Assembly (NCBI GenBank): GCA_034440635.1
Contig: JAOTON010001252.1
Span: 248,001 to 312,000 of the forward strand
Direction of reading: 5' to 3'
DNA: 64,000 nt
Origin: Lepas anatifera
Taxonomy: Eukaryota; Arthropoda; Thecostraca; Lepadidae
Both the position numbers and the translations under genes were made by a program. The notes under the pieces were generated by a model. It saw nothing but the letters and a program-made list of their open reading frames with translations, was not told the DNA's origin and made no database searches. This document shows positions 46,661-56,580 of the stretch, one piece after another (position 1 is the stretch's first letter; every line of letters begins with the position of its first letter).

Positions 46661-48689
46661 TTTACCCATATGCTTCTAAAAATACCATAAAAGCTTTGTC
46701 TAGATCTCTTTAAGGACGAATTAGGAGTTCTGGCTCATGAGAAATATAATTCAAAAAGCTAAATTTTGAATATATTACACATTTTTTAATTTTTAAAAAT
46801 CTATAAAAAACTTTTCTTATGACTTATTTTAAACTTTTTGAGGCTCATATTACTCTTTTTCCCTTATTTATAAGATTCAGCAATAAAAAGAATGGAGACT
46901 TTAACAGAAAGCGAGTTCTGAGCTCCCAAACGTTCCGATCCCCACTTTTGTGAGGTTCGTGCGCCAGCGCGACCCGCCGTCGCTGCGAGTATCAAACGTC
47001 TCTGGTCACGAACAAAGTGTCAATGATGGGATTGGTGGGACATGAGGATAAGAATGTATTTAAAATAATAAATTTTAATCAATGTCCTATTCCCCAACAC
47101 CCGCACTGGAGAGGAGTCTGACACGCGCACTGGAGGGGGGACTGGTAGGCCGCCTGAGCTCTCGGAAACTAAGAGACTTAGAAAAACTCCGGCTGAGGAC
47201 TGTGTGGGAACTATTGAAATCTATATTATGCTCGATTTTAATTGACCTAGATCAGTATCGTCAAGTTCAAACGAGGTGATAAAGGTCAAGTATTAGCCGT
47301 GCTGGGGATTCATCTGGAAATGCCGTGATTAAGCGCAAGACGTCCAGAATGCACTAAAAACGGACCAAGGTCATAGTGAGAACGTCCAAAGAATGTAAAC
47401 TTAACTTTTAGGGTTAAGGTCATTCAAGGTCATTAACCTATGACGACACAATATGACATATTCCCTATAATCACACCATGACTAGCACCATAGCAACCGT
47501 TGGACGGGAAATCAGGGTTTACTTTTACCCATGACATTTTTATATACGTCATACTGGGTAACGCCATGCGACCGGAAGCACCGGACCAATGACTTTGAGA
47601 ATGCTGGTATGACCTTGAACTGTGACCTTGACCTTCATGTGGGGTGAACTTGACATATAATCTCGTTTTCTATGGCGCTATAACATTGCCCGACGGCCTT
47701 TGATACACGCGAACTAGTGCAACCGCGCGATTGCGGCGATCTCAAAATAAAGGGTTTAACTTTGAAAGCCCATAATTGCAAAATCGGGATCGATTCTCAA
47801 GATTATTTGATCGATCGAAGTGCCATTTGATATTCTCAGAAAGTAGCTGAATAAAGTTTTTTGGCCACGAAGGGTTCTCCGGCCACCAATAAAAAGTAGG
47901 TGGGGACCTTCGAGGCTCCCCTTCAGTGTGCTTGTTAACACGCGCTGGTATGAGGCCCCGGGCCACCTTTACTAGCATGGGGGGTAAAAATCCCCTATAA
48001 TCTCAGCAAGCATGTTTGGAAGGGAAAACGGAAAGCAGTGCTCCATGGCTTGCCTCGATCTCTACTGAAAATGCTTATACAACTCTTCGCTCGGCTCATT
48101 GTTGGGGTCTCGAGAGGCCAAGGTATGTTTACATACGAATGCAATGGAAACTTACCTTTGTATCGTAAGGGCTAACAGACTATAAAATAAGAAAGTTATT
48201 GCCATCCTTGAAATTTATGTGCAAAAACAAAAAGTACTCAAATTTAGCAATTGAGCTCAGAAAACGTTGAACATTTTAGCTACTGAGCTCAGGAACATTG
48301 AAATTTTTTTATGAAATTAATTTTTTCCCCCCCCCCCCCCCCCCCCCATTGAAATATCTAAAAACTCAAGCGAATAGTCCGATGTACGCGTCCGATACTG
48401 GATTGCCCGAGGCTATAACTCTGAAACGATTATCCGGACGAGACTGAAAATGCCACAGTCGTTTTCAGCACTACTGAAAACCCTAGTCCCAAATTTTCAT
48501 GAAAATCTGAGATATGAGGGTGTTATTTCAACCCATAGATTTGTCGATTTGTCGTGGAATGCCCCATAGATGGCATAGGGCCAGGCACGGATCCTGACCT
48601 CTACACTTAAAATGCATGGAAAAAAACATAGATTGGCCGAAAAATAATATATTTCTGTAGCTACCGCTTGGAATACCTTCGTATTCTCC
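46661..48689. other. Repeat-rich non-coding DNA
   Basis: No gene. AGGTCA/TGACCT clusters occur at 47280-47460 and 47600-47640. A run of 21 Cs lies at 48327-48347. On the minus strand 48565 begins GGGGCATTCCACGACAAATCGAC, a terminus like those of elements A and B, so a further copy of that family starts here. Confidence 0.55.
48327..48347. repeat. Poly-C tract (21 bp)
   Basis: Uninterrupted run of 21 cytosines. Its length is likely to be uncertain in any assembly. Confidence 0.97.
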
Positions 48690-49345
48690 AAATCATTGCA
48701 TCCTAGGCCCTTTTATTGGTTCATATTGCAAGCTTGGACCTGTGACCTATGAGAGGTCATCTGGGGCTACTTAAGCAGGGTTTCAGACTTGAGTCAATAA
48801 CTGTGCAAGACATTAATATAAAGCTAATATTGTGATACCATTACGTTGGATTGTTATTTTGAAGCGAATGATATGCATATTGATTATTGTATAACAGTGA
48901 TTGACAGGTATTCACATTTCGACATCTGCTGTGTTGGTTGAAATGTGAATATTGACTATGCTAGGTTAGATAGTGACCTTGAACTGACCTTAGGTCGGGC
49001 CATTTTTATGTTTTGATCAAGCATGGTTATATTATACATCATTCGAGTGGCGGTAACGAGGTGCATACACGAAATGGTGCTTAAAAATGATTATAACTGA
49101 ACTCTATCAGACACCAGAACCCAGAAACTCTTCCCTAACATACCACCTTCTTGACCTGTCAGGACTTCAATATTGACCTGACCCAAAAAAGGTGACCAAT
49201 GCAGTTTCGTCATGAATTTTTATGGGTCAACCACGTGCGATCGCTTTTTTCGCTATCCCGCTTGGAAGGCATGTTCGAAGGGGGGATTTGAAACCCCCCA
49301 CCAGGACGAAAGCGGCTCGGAGGCCCACCGGTCACCGTGGTTATA
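48690..49345 (+). repeat. TTAA-family repeat, uninterrupted reference copy
   Basis: It shares order and sequence with 50505-50667 joined to 56086-56461, and with the reverse complement of 58640-59345. The order is GAGAGGTCATCTGGGGCTACTTAAG, GATACCATTACGTTGGATTG, TATTGACTATGCTAGGTTA, TGACCTTGAACTGACC, TTTTTTCGCTATCCCGCTT, and CGGCTCGGAGGCCCACCGG. It gives the empty site for the Gypsy insertion: TATTGACTATG followed directly by CTAGGTTA. Confidence 0.75.
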
Positions 49346-50039
49346 ACTCAACTCCCTTAGTAACCAGCAGGGCCTACTGGGACTATCAGAAGAAGCATAT
49401 GTCACTATAGGACTGTTTGAAACCAGTTGGACCCACGATTGATCTATACCCCGTTATCAATGGGAGGGCCCTTTTAGTCAGCTGGAGACTTCGTAAATAG
49501 ATTCGAAGCGACCTGGTGGCCCTCTGCATCCAGTATGGTTCTCTGTAACTAATTACAGAAGGCCCCAGGGGTGTAACTTTGTGAAATTGTTTAGGGGTGC
49601 TTTTTCCTAGCCAGCCCATACAATTTTTTTCTGGCGATGTTAGGTGATGAAAAACGTTAAGAAGGGATAAAAACTTTACAGTCTGGTTGAAACATCTCTA
49701 ATGTCTCATTTCTTGCTTTATTTGCACTCCACACTGTTCCCCCCGCGGGCTAAAACATGTTTTGGTCCCCTGGTTTCAGTGTTTGGGGGAGCATGACCCT
49801 GTCCCCCCCACCCACCCCCGGATCTGCCAGTGACTGGACATACTTTAAGCCATACGCCCAAAATCCGTGGTGGCGGCTGCAACCCTAACTTTCGGACTAT
49901 GGGGGCAGTGCCCATTTTCCAGCCGTTTCCGTACCTTGTTTTCGGTAACAAATCAAGCGATAAGCCGGGTCATTTTTGACCCCCACCAACATCGGAAACC
50001 ATTTCACACAACTTCAAAATAGTTCTTGCGCCCATGCTT

Positions 50040-50667
50040 TATTAACCCTCACCCCGGTGAAGGGTAGTTGAACACCCTCGAATTTTCCGGTGGCACGAAA
50101 AAACGGGGGCGTGAAGCGCCGCCGTACTTGGCACATCTTATCCTTGATCGATTTCGCAACTTTCCCCAAATCTTTAAGGTTAGGTCATCTCAGGTCAGGT
50201 CACCAATGTAGGTCAAGCGACCTCACCTCCAAAAATGTTTAAGGTGGCATAAGTAAGAAGTGGGTGAATCTATCATATTGAAACTTATGCCACATAATGG
50301 GCCGAACGAGTGCTACAAAACATTATCAGGGATTTTTAATATAAATGACCTAAGGTCAGATACGGATCATGCCCTCTGCTTTGGAAATAGATGGGAAAAC
50401 AATTTGGGCTGTATTTGTGTAGATAAAGCTGATAATACCTTTATATGTCCAAATCGGCACGAATTGGATCATATAAATTGCATCCTGGGCCGCTTTTCAG
50501 GTTCATGTTGCAATTTTTACCTGCGACCTCTGAGAGGCCATCTGGGCTACTTAAGCAGTTTTCAGACTTACGTCAATAACTGCATGAAATGATGATACAG
50601 CTTTTATTTTGATACCATTACGTTTGGATTGCTATTGCAAGTCGATTTATATGTATATTGACTATGA
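50040..50667 (+). repeat. TTAA-family repeat, left part, split by Gypsy
   Basis: Begins TTAACCCTCACCCCGGTGAAGGG. It contains the GGGGGCGTGAAGCGCC hairpin, AGGTCAGGTCA clusters and the ATTACGTTTGGATTGC block. At 50667 the Gypsy LTR begins, and the repeat resumes at 56086. Confidence 0.75.
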
Positions 50668-50823
50668 TGTTATGTGGGCTGCTGCACGGGCTACTCCATT
50701 GTGCGCTGACCGTGACGTCAGCTCAGGTCACATTTTGGTTGGCTGCGGCTGACCCAGATGGTCTCTGATCATGAATACACCAGTCGAGACGGAAAGCTCT
50801 TTGGACGAGGACGTGCTACAACA
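50668..50823 (+). repeat. Gypsy 5' LTR (156 bp)
   Basis: Very short for a Gypsy LTR. It has a CRE-like TGACGTCA (50713-50720) followed by GCTC and an AGGTCA half-site (50725-50730). The gag start codon lies at 50771, inside the LTR. No TATA box is evident. Confidence 0.92.
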
Positions 50824-52385
50824 GTGGCGTTCAGGCGGACTTGCATGGGCGATGGCGTCCCTTGGTGGACCGGCACGGGCTTTTGACGCCGGAAGAGAGA
50901 GCTTTGGTGCCTACACTCGATGGCTGGAGCAGTACTTTATCGCAAATAGTGTTCGTGAACCAGAGTTGAAGCGAGCAGTGTTTCAGTGTTTTTGAGTGTG
51001 GTCGGAGCCGATACTTTTGCACTGCTGGAAGACTTGTGCGCGCCAACACTGGTGGGAGAGGTGCCGTACAAGCAGCTGCTGGAAGACTTGTGCGCGCCAA
51101 CACTGGTGGGAGAGGTGCCGTACAAGCAGCTGCTGGAAGACTTGTGTTGCCAACACTGGTGGGAGAGGTGCCGTACAAGCAGCTGCTGGAAGACTTGTGC
51201 GCGCCAACACTGGTGGGAGAGGTGCCGTACAAGCAGCTGCTGGAAGACTTGTGCGCGCCAACACTGGTGGGAGAGGTGCCGTACAAGCAGCTGCTGGAAG
51301 ACTTGTGCGCGCCAACACTGGTGGGAGAGGTGCCGTACAAGCAGCTGCTGGAAGACTTGTGCGCGCCAACACTGGTGGGAGAGGTGCCGTACAAGCAGCT
51401 GCTGGAAGACTTGTGTTGCCAACACTGGTGGGAGGGGTGCCGTACAAGCAGCTGCTGGAAGACTTGTGCGCGCCAACACTGGTGGGAGAGGTGCCGTACA
51501 AGCAGCTGCTGGAAGACTTGTGCGCGCCAACACTGGTGGGAGAGGTGCCGTACAAGCAGCTGCTGGAAGACTTGTGCGCGCCAACACTGGTGGGAGAGGT
51601 GCCGTACAAGCAGCTGCTGGAAGACTTGTGCGCGCCAACACTGATGGGAGAGGTGCCGTACAAGCAGCTGCTGGAAGACTTGTGCGCGCCAACACTGGTG
51701 GGAGAGGTGCCGTACAAGCAGCTGCTGGAGACTCTGGTGGAACATTACGAGCCCAAGTCATCAGTAATCGTCGCTCGTTTTTCGATTCAACTCGTGCCGA
51801 CAGGAGGCGCACGAGTCTATTGCAGATTTTGTTGCCAGGTTACGGAAGCTAGCAAAATGATGTGAATTCGGTGCCGTAATGGACGAGATGCTGCGTGACC
51901 GACTCGTTTGTGGTGTCAAGAATTCAAGTTTGCAGGCAAACCTGCTCGGCAAGAGCAAGTTGACACTGTCTGCTGCGGTGGCGCTGGCAACTGCCAGTGA
52001 GGCAGCTGAAGCCCAAGCTGCCGAGCTCAGCCAAGCGGCTTCCGACCCTGCGCAGGTGGCTGCAAGCGCGGAGTCAGCTGTCAACCGGTTATCGCAGCTA
52101 TCAGCGCCGGAGGGCAGGAGGCGACCTCGTCCGGCCGCTCCCTCTGCGGCTCGGCGAGTGGACCCGCCCATTCAGAGGGGAGGCAACGCGGGTCAGCGAA
52201 GAGCATCATCACACGCTGGGACGGAAACCTCATCTTTTGGAGCCTGCTATCGTTGCCGAAGTCGCCGACACCTTCCGCGTAACTGTTGGCCCAAGAATCG
52301 CCGCTGTTTTCAGTGCGGTGAGATGGGGCACGTGCGCGAGGCGTGCCGTGCAAGAGGAACTTTTGTGGATCGTGTTGAAGAGTAG
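50771..52385 (+). pseudogene. Gypsy gag (capsid and nucleocapsid), expanded and broken
   Basis: It starts at the ATG inside the LTR; no ATG after the LTR fits the conserved N-terminus (RESFGAYTRWLEQYF). A capsid segment follows, ending with DEMLRDRLVCGV and an alanine-rich helix region. There are two CCHC knuckles: CYRCRSRRHLPRNC and CFQCGEMGHVREAC. Breaks: an 8-bp tandem duplication (50976-50991), two 53-bp units in the VNTR, a one-base shift at the T run near 51781, a TGA near 51859-51861, and the TAG at 52383-52385 before pol. The single capsid segment present in typical Gag is here 13-fold. Product role: virus-like particle protein that packages element RNA. Confidence 0.9.
51025..51724 (+). 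repeat. 54-bp VNTR inside gag (13 units)
   Basis: Thirteen consecutive units: eleven of 54 bp and two (units 3 and 8, starting 51133 and 51402) of 53 bp with TGTTGCC in place of TGCGCGCC. Each 54-bp unit encodes LEDLCAPTLVGEVPYKQL, 18 residues. The units are almost identical; single changes mark unit 8 (GGAGGGGTG) and unit 12 (CTGATGGG). The two 53-bp units are five units apart, suggesting that a five-unit block duplicated. The first flank TFAL and last flank LLETLVEHYEPK join correctly if only one unit is present, so one unit is the ancestral state. Confidence 0.96.
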
Positions 52386-55300
52386 CTGTTTCCGGTCGAG
52401 GTACCAGATGAGAACGAAGAGGACAGTTCAGCTGAGGAGTATGAACTGAACTACCAGGCTCAGTCCATTTCCAGTAAGTCTGTGAAACCGCTCCGGGTAG
52501 ATATTAAGCTTAACAATCAGTGTGTGTCTGCCGAAGTGGATACAGGAGCTGCAGTGTCTGTTTGTTCGGAGCATCTGTTTAATCAGCTATTTCCGGATAG
52601 ACAACCAGTGATTAACCCGACACGGCTTAGACTGAAAACTTATGGCGGTGATAAGTTAAGCCTAAAGGGGGAAACGAGTGTATGTGTTCAGTATGGGGCT
52701 GCTGCTGTGAATCTTCCACTTATTGTGGTAGAAGGGGATGGTCCGCTACTGTTTGGCCGAAATTGGCTGAGTTTCTTTAAGCTGGATTGGTCCGCCATAC
52801 TGCGGATTTCAAAAGCGGAATCACAAACATCACAATCACTTCCAGCCACGCAGTCTAATGGTCCAGTCGAGGATACTGAGCTGGCAAGCATGCTGGCAGA
52901 ATTCTCTGATGTATTCCGGGAGGAATTAGGCTGTTTTAGAGGTGAGAAAGTACACATTGATGTGGATCCAGAGGCAACGCCCAGATTTTTCAAGGCCAGA
53001 CCAGCTCCACTCGCATACCGAGATAAAGTCGATGCTGAACTGGATAAACATATTAAGGTGGGTCTTTGGGAGGAAGTTTGGTGATAGCAAGTGGGCGGCA
53101 CCTTTAGTCATTGTGTCCAAAAAATGGACCAGAGGGGCCCTCACTGCGTCTATGCGGTGACTACAGGTTAACCATCAACAAGTGCGTACCACTTCACCAG
53201 TACCTGTTGCCCAGAGTGGAACAGCTTCTTGCTCAGTTGTCAGGTAGCATATTGTTTTTAAAACTTGATTTGAAGAGAGCTTATAATCAGTTGGTTTTGG
53301 ATGAACCATCTAGACAATATCTCGTTTTGAACACGAGTCGGGGTTTGATCCGCCCGACTAGGCTCACCTTTGGACATTCTAGTGCTCCCGCGCTGTTTTA
53401 TCGAACGCTTGACAAGCTTTTGAACGGCTTGGAAGGCGTGGCCGTTTTCATTGATGATGTAATAATATCAGCACCAACACGGGAGGAGCATGACCAGCGC
53501 CTGAGACAAGTACTCAGCCGGTTCTCGGATGCTGGGCTGCGAGTTAATCGTGCAAAATGTAGCTTTGCCGTTGACTCTATAACCTACCTCGGTTTCAAAG
53601 TAAACGCAGCCGGCGTACATACACGCGACAGAGGAAAAGACCTCGGCAATCCGGCAAGTACCAGAGGCCAAAAATGTTGCAGAGCTGAGATCCTGGCTGG
53701 ACTTGGTGAACTATTATAGTAAATTTCTCAGAAATCTCTCCGCGGTTCTGTTTCCATTGTATCAGCTATTGCAGAAAAATGCACCGTAGCACTGGGGCAG
53801 CAAACAGAAGGAGGCCTTCCATAGGGCTAAAGATCTCCTGCTGAACCCGCCAGTACTGGCTCATTTTGACTCCAGACAGCCGGTGGTGTTAGCATGCGAC
53901 GCCAGCCCGACCGGGATCGGCGTAATGTTAAGTAACAAAACAACCCAGGGAGAACTCCCGGTGGCATTCTACTCTAGATCGTTAAATCAAACAGAGCAGA
54001 GATATAGTCAGACACACCGAGAAGCACTAGCTGTTATTGGTGGGGTAAAGAAATTCGAGTATTACCTGGCTGGTCGCTCGTTCACCATCAGAACGGATCG
54101 TCGCCCCTTGCTGAGGATTCTGGGTGAAAATAAGCCGCTTCCAGTAATGGCATCCCCGCGCATGGTAAGGTGGGCCATGCTCTTAAGCGCTTACGATTAG
54201 AAGCTTGAATACATGCCGGGTACTAGACAGGGCCACTGCGATGCCTTAAGCCGGTTACCGCTTCAGGGTTCAGGGAAAGAACCACTGACCCCGGCCGAGC
54301 TGGCACACATGCTCGACTTCTTCGATTCTTCCCCAGTGACTGTTTCACTTATTGGCACGCGGACACGCAATGATCCAGTGTTGGCCACAGTCCTGCGGTA
54401 CACACAGAGGCACGTGGACACACAACGATCCAGTGTTGGCCACAGTCCTGCGGTACACACAGAGGCACGTGGACACACAACGATCCAGTGTTGGCCACAG
54501 TCCTGCGGTACACACAGAGGCACTTGCACACGCAACGATCCAGTGTTGGCCACAGTCCTGCGGTACACACAGAGCGGGCGGCCGGTGACAGTCAGCAATA
54601 TGACGCCGGAATATCGCCCCTACCACCAGCGTGTGGGGGAGTTAAGCTGCAGGATGGGTGTTTGTTGTGGGGAGGTAGGGTGGTTGTTCCGTCATGGGGT
54701 CATGGGAAAGTGTTGCATTTGCTGCATGCTGGACACCAGCGCGAGTCTCGCACAAAGGCGTTAGCTCGGTCCTACATTTGGTGGCCAGGAGTTAACGACG
54801 ACATCACTAATATGGTCAGATCCTGCCACCAGTGTAATGAAGGAAGGAACCGCGCCCCGCCTACTCCTTTGAACCCGTGGGAGTGGCCTAGCGGCCCCTA
54901 TGAGAGGGTCCACGCGTACTATTGTGGTCCAATTGATGGTCAGATGTTTTTGATTATGGTCGATGCCTACTCTAAATGGGTAGATATCCATCCAACCACC
55001 AGATGCACGACAGAGGTGACACTGAATAAGTTTAAAGTAGCATTTGCAAGCTGGGGGATTCCACGAGTTTTGTGCACAGATAATGCAACATGTTTCACCA
55101 GCCCTGAATGTGAAAGATTCTGCACGTTTCACGGCATCGAACACGTGACCTCACCGCCACACTCTCCAAAAAGCAATGGCCAAGTAGAACGGTAAGTGTG
55201 ATCTTTCAAACAGAAATACCGATGTTTACAGGGAACAGTATCACAGAAAGTAGCTCAGTTTTTGTACCACTACAGAACCACAGCACATTCAACCACACAG

Positions 55301-55769
55301 AGACCACCAGCCGAGCTGTTTCTCGGTCGGCCGCTGAGATCACATCTCCAAATGTTACGCAGAGTCGTCAGCGTCAACAAAAATTGACAGCAGACAGGAA
55401 AGCGCAGAGCAGGAACGTGAGCGTGGGGATAGCGTTTACGTATCAGAAATAGACAGACTGATGAATGTGGGAAAAGCGAAATGGTCACCTGGTGTTGTGA
55501 TGCACGTGCAAGGTGCGAAACTATCAGTGAAGTTGACTGATGGTCGTCTGATTTGCAGGCATCTAGATAATGTGAGAAAACGGTACGCCCAACTACCATC
55601 GCAGTGGTCGTTGCTGAGCGGTGCGCACCAGGCGGTCGACGTCAGTGAGCCTGATGTTTCGGTAGAACCACAAGGTGTAAGGCCGGAGGGCACACAGAGG
55701 GAACATCATCACGGGTATAATTTACGCCCGCGGCCTGTCACAAACCCAGAGCGATTTCCGGACGATTAA
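52386..55769 (+). pseudogene. Gypsy pol: protease, RT, RNase H, integrase (broken)
   Basis: Protease: EVDTGAAVSV near 52535-52565. RT: KLDLKRAYNQL and FIDDVIIS (52482-53640, with a frame change near 53075-53140). RNase H: LACDASP, THREALAV and RTDRRPL at 53883-54200, then a TAG where a tyrosine codon is expected (54198-54200). The RNase H-integrase linker holds the 55-bp VNTR. Integrase: HLLHAGH...CHQC zinc region, then VDAYSKWVD, LCTDNATCF and HSPKSNGQVER (the D-D-E residues). Frame changes follow near 55195-55260. The C-terminal domain ends with a GYNLRPRP-type tail at 55769. Frame changes also occur near 53635 and 54640. Confidence 0.92.
54371..54590 (+). repeat. 55-bp VNTR inside pol (4 units)
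   Basis: Units begin at 54371, 54426, 54481 and 54536 (GATCCAGTGTTGGCCACAGT in each). A 55-bp unit breaks the frame, but three extra units add 165 bp, exactly 55 codons. The first and last units are therefore both read as NDPVLATVLRYTQ and the frame is kept (54213-54764 is open). Confidence 0.95.
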
Positions 55770-55919
55770 AGCGTACTAGAAGTGCTGTGATTATGAAGGC
55801 GGTAGGGTGTCTTGTATGATCGTCATATATTGACTTCGCCAATGCAATAGGGGATGTTGTCTTGCGGACTGGAGGCACAGTTTCGTTTTTTTCTTTTTGG
55901 TTTAGATATCGTCATATCT

Positions 55920-55929
55920 GGGGCGGAAG
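55920..55929 (+). promoter_or_regulatory. Polypurine tract of the Gypsy element
   Basis: GGGGCGGAAG directly before the 3' LTR, the expected position for the plus-strand primer of reverse transcription. Confidence 0.8.
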
Positions 55930-56085
55930 TGTTGTGTGGGCAGCTGCACGGGCTACTCCATTGTGCGCTGACCGTGACGTCAGCTCAGGTCGCATTGTGG
56001 TTGGCTGCCGCTGACCCAGAGGGTCTCTGATCATGAATGCACCAGTCGAGACGGAAAGCTCTTTGGACGAGGACGTGCTACAACA
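55930..56085 (+). repeat. Gypsy 3' LTR (156 bp)
   Basis: Same length as the 5' LTR, with seven differences. It also carries the gag ATG and the following codons. The AGGTCA half-site is AGGTCG here. Flanked on the right by CTAGG. Confidence 0.92.
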
Positions 56086-56461
56086 CTAGGTTAAGAAGTG
56101 ACCTTGACCTGACCTGAGGTCAGGTCATTTTTGTGTTTGACCTAGTATGGTCATATCATATGTCATTCGATTTTCCGTGCCGAGAGGAAGCGAATGGTGC
56201 CTACAAAATGATTCTAACTCAACTCTGTCAGGCGCTTGAGCCCAAAAACTATACTCAAAATGCCACCTTCTTTGACCTGTCATTACCTCAATATTAACTT
56301 GAGCCAAAAAGCGACAGATATAGTTTGTTCATGAACTTTTATGAGCTATCCACCAGCCTTCGCGTTTTTTCGCTATCCCGCTTAGGGGCCTAGTTCGAGA
56401 GGTGTTTAAACACCCCCACCATGGCGAAGGTGGCTCGGAGGCCCACCGGGGCGGGTGTTAA
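56086..56461 (+). repeat. TTAA-family repeat, right part
   Basis: Continuation of 50040-50667 past the Gypsy insertion. It contains a perfect 23-bp inverted repeat at 56105-56127 (TGACCTGACCT, one G, then its reverse complement) and ends GGGGCGGGTGTTAA at 56458-56461. The ATG-led frame at 56421 in CGAAGGTGGCTCGGAGGCC is a by-product, not a gene. Confidence 0.75.
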
Positions 56462-56580
56462 GCTTACTGCTCATCAAAAGGTCACAGCTCGAAAAGCTGC
56501 AAACGTGGTGAAACCAGGAGCTTTGGTGTTTTTTTTTTGCGAAAAAAACTTAGGCGTGCAGAGAACCGGCTACCTATTAA

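Larger units (their letters stand above)
50668..56085 (+). mobile_element. Ty3/Gypsy LTR retrotransposon (5418 bp)
   Basis: Bounded by 156-bp LTRs with TGTT...AACA ends. Coding order is gag, protease, RT, RNase H, integrase, so Ty3/Gypsy type. A purine tract GGGGCGGAAG (55920-55929) touches the 3' LTR. The LTRs differ at seven of 156 positions by my count, so the insertion is not recent. No 5-bp target duplication is seen: the left flank is TATGA and the right is CTAGG. Gag and pol lie in one frame separated by a TAG (52383-52385). The element is dead through frameshifts and stops. Two internal tandem expansions, in gag and pol, are its striking feature. Confidence 0.93.

Noticed and set aside
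51025..51724. CRISPR-like array
   Set aside because: Units are contiguous and near-identical with no unique spacers, and lie inside a retrotransposon gag gene.
50831..51745. Long minus-strand frames (up to 304 codons) and several plus frames over the gag array
   Set aside because: They arise because a 54-bp unit without stops is open in most frames; only the frame continuous with Gag flanks has meaning.
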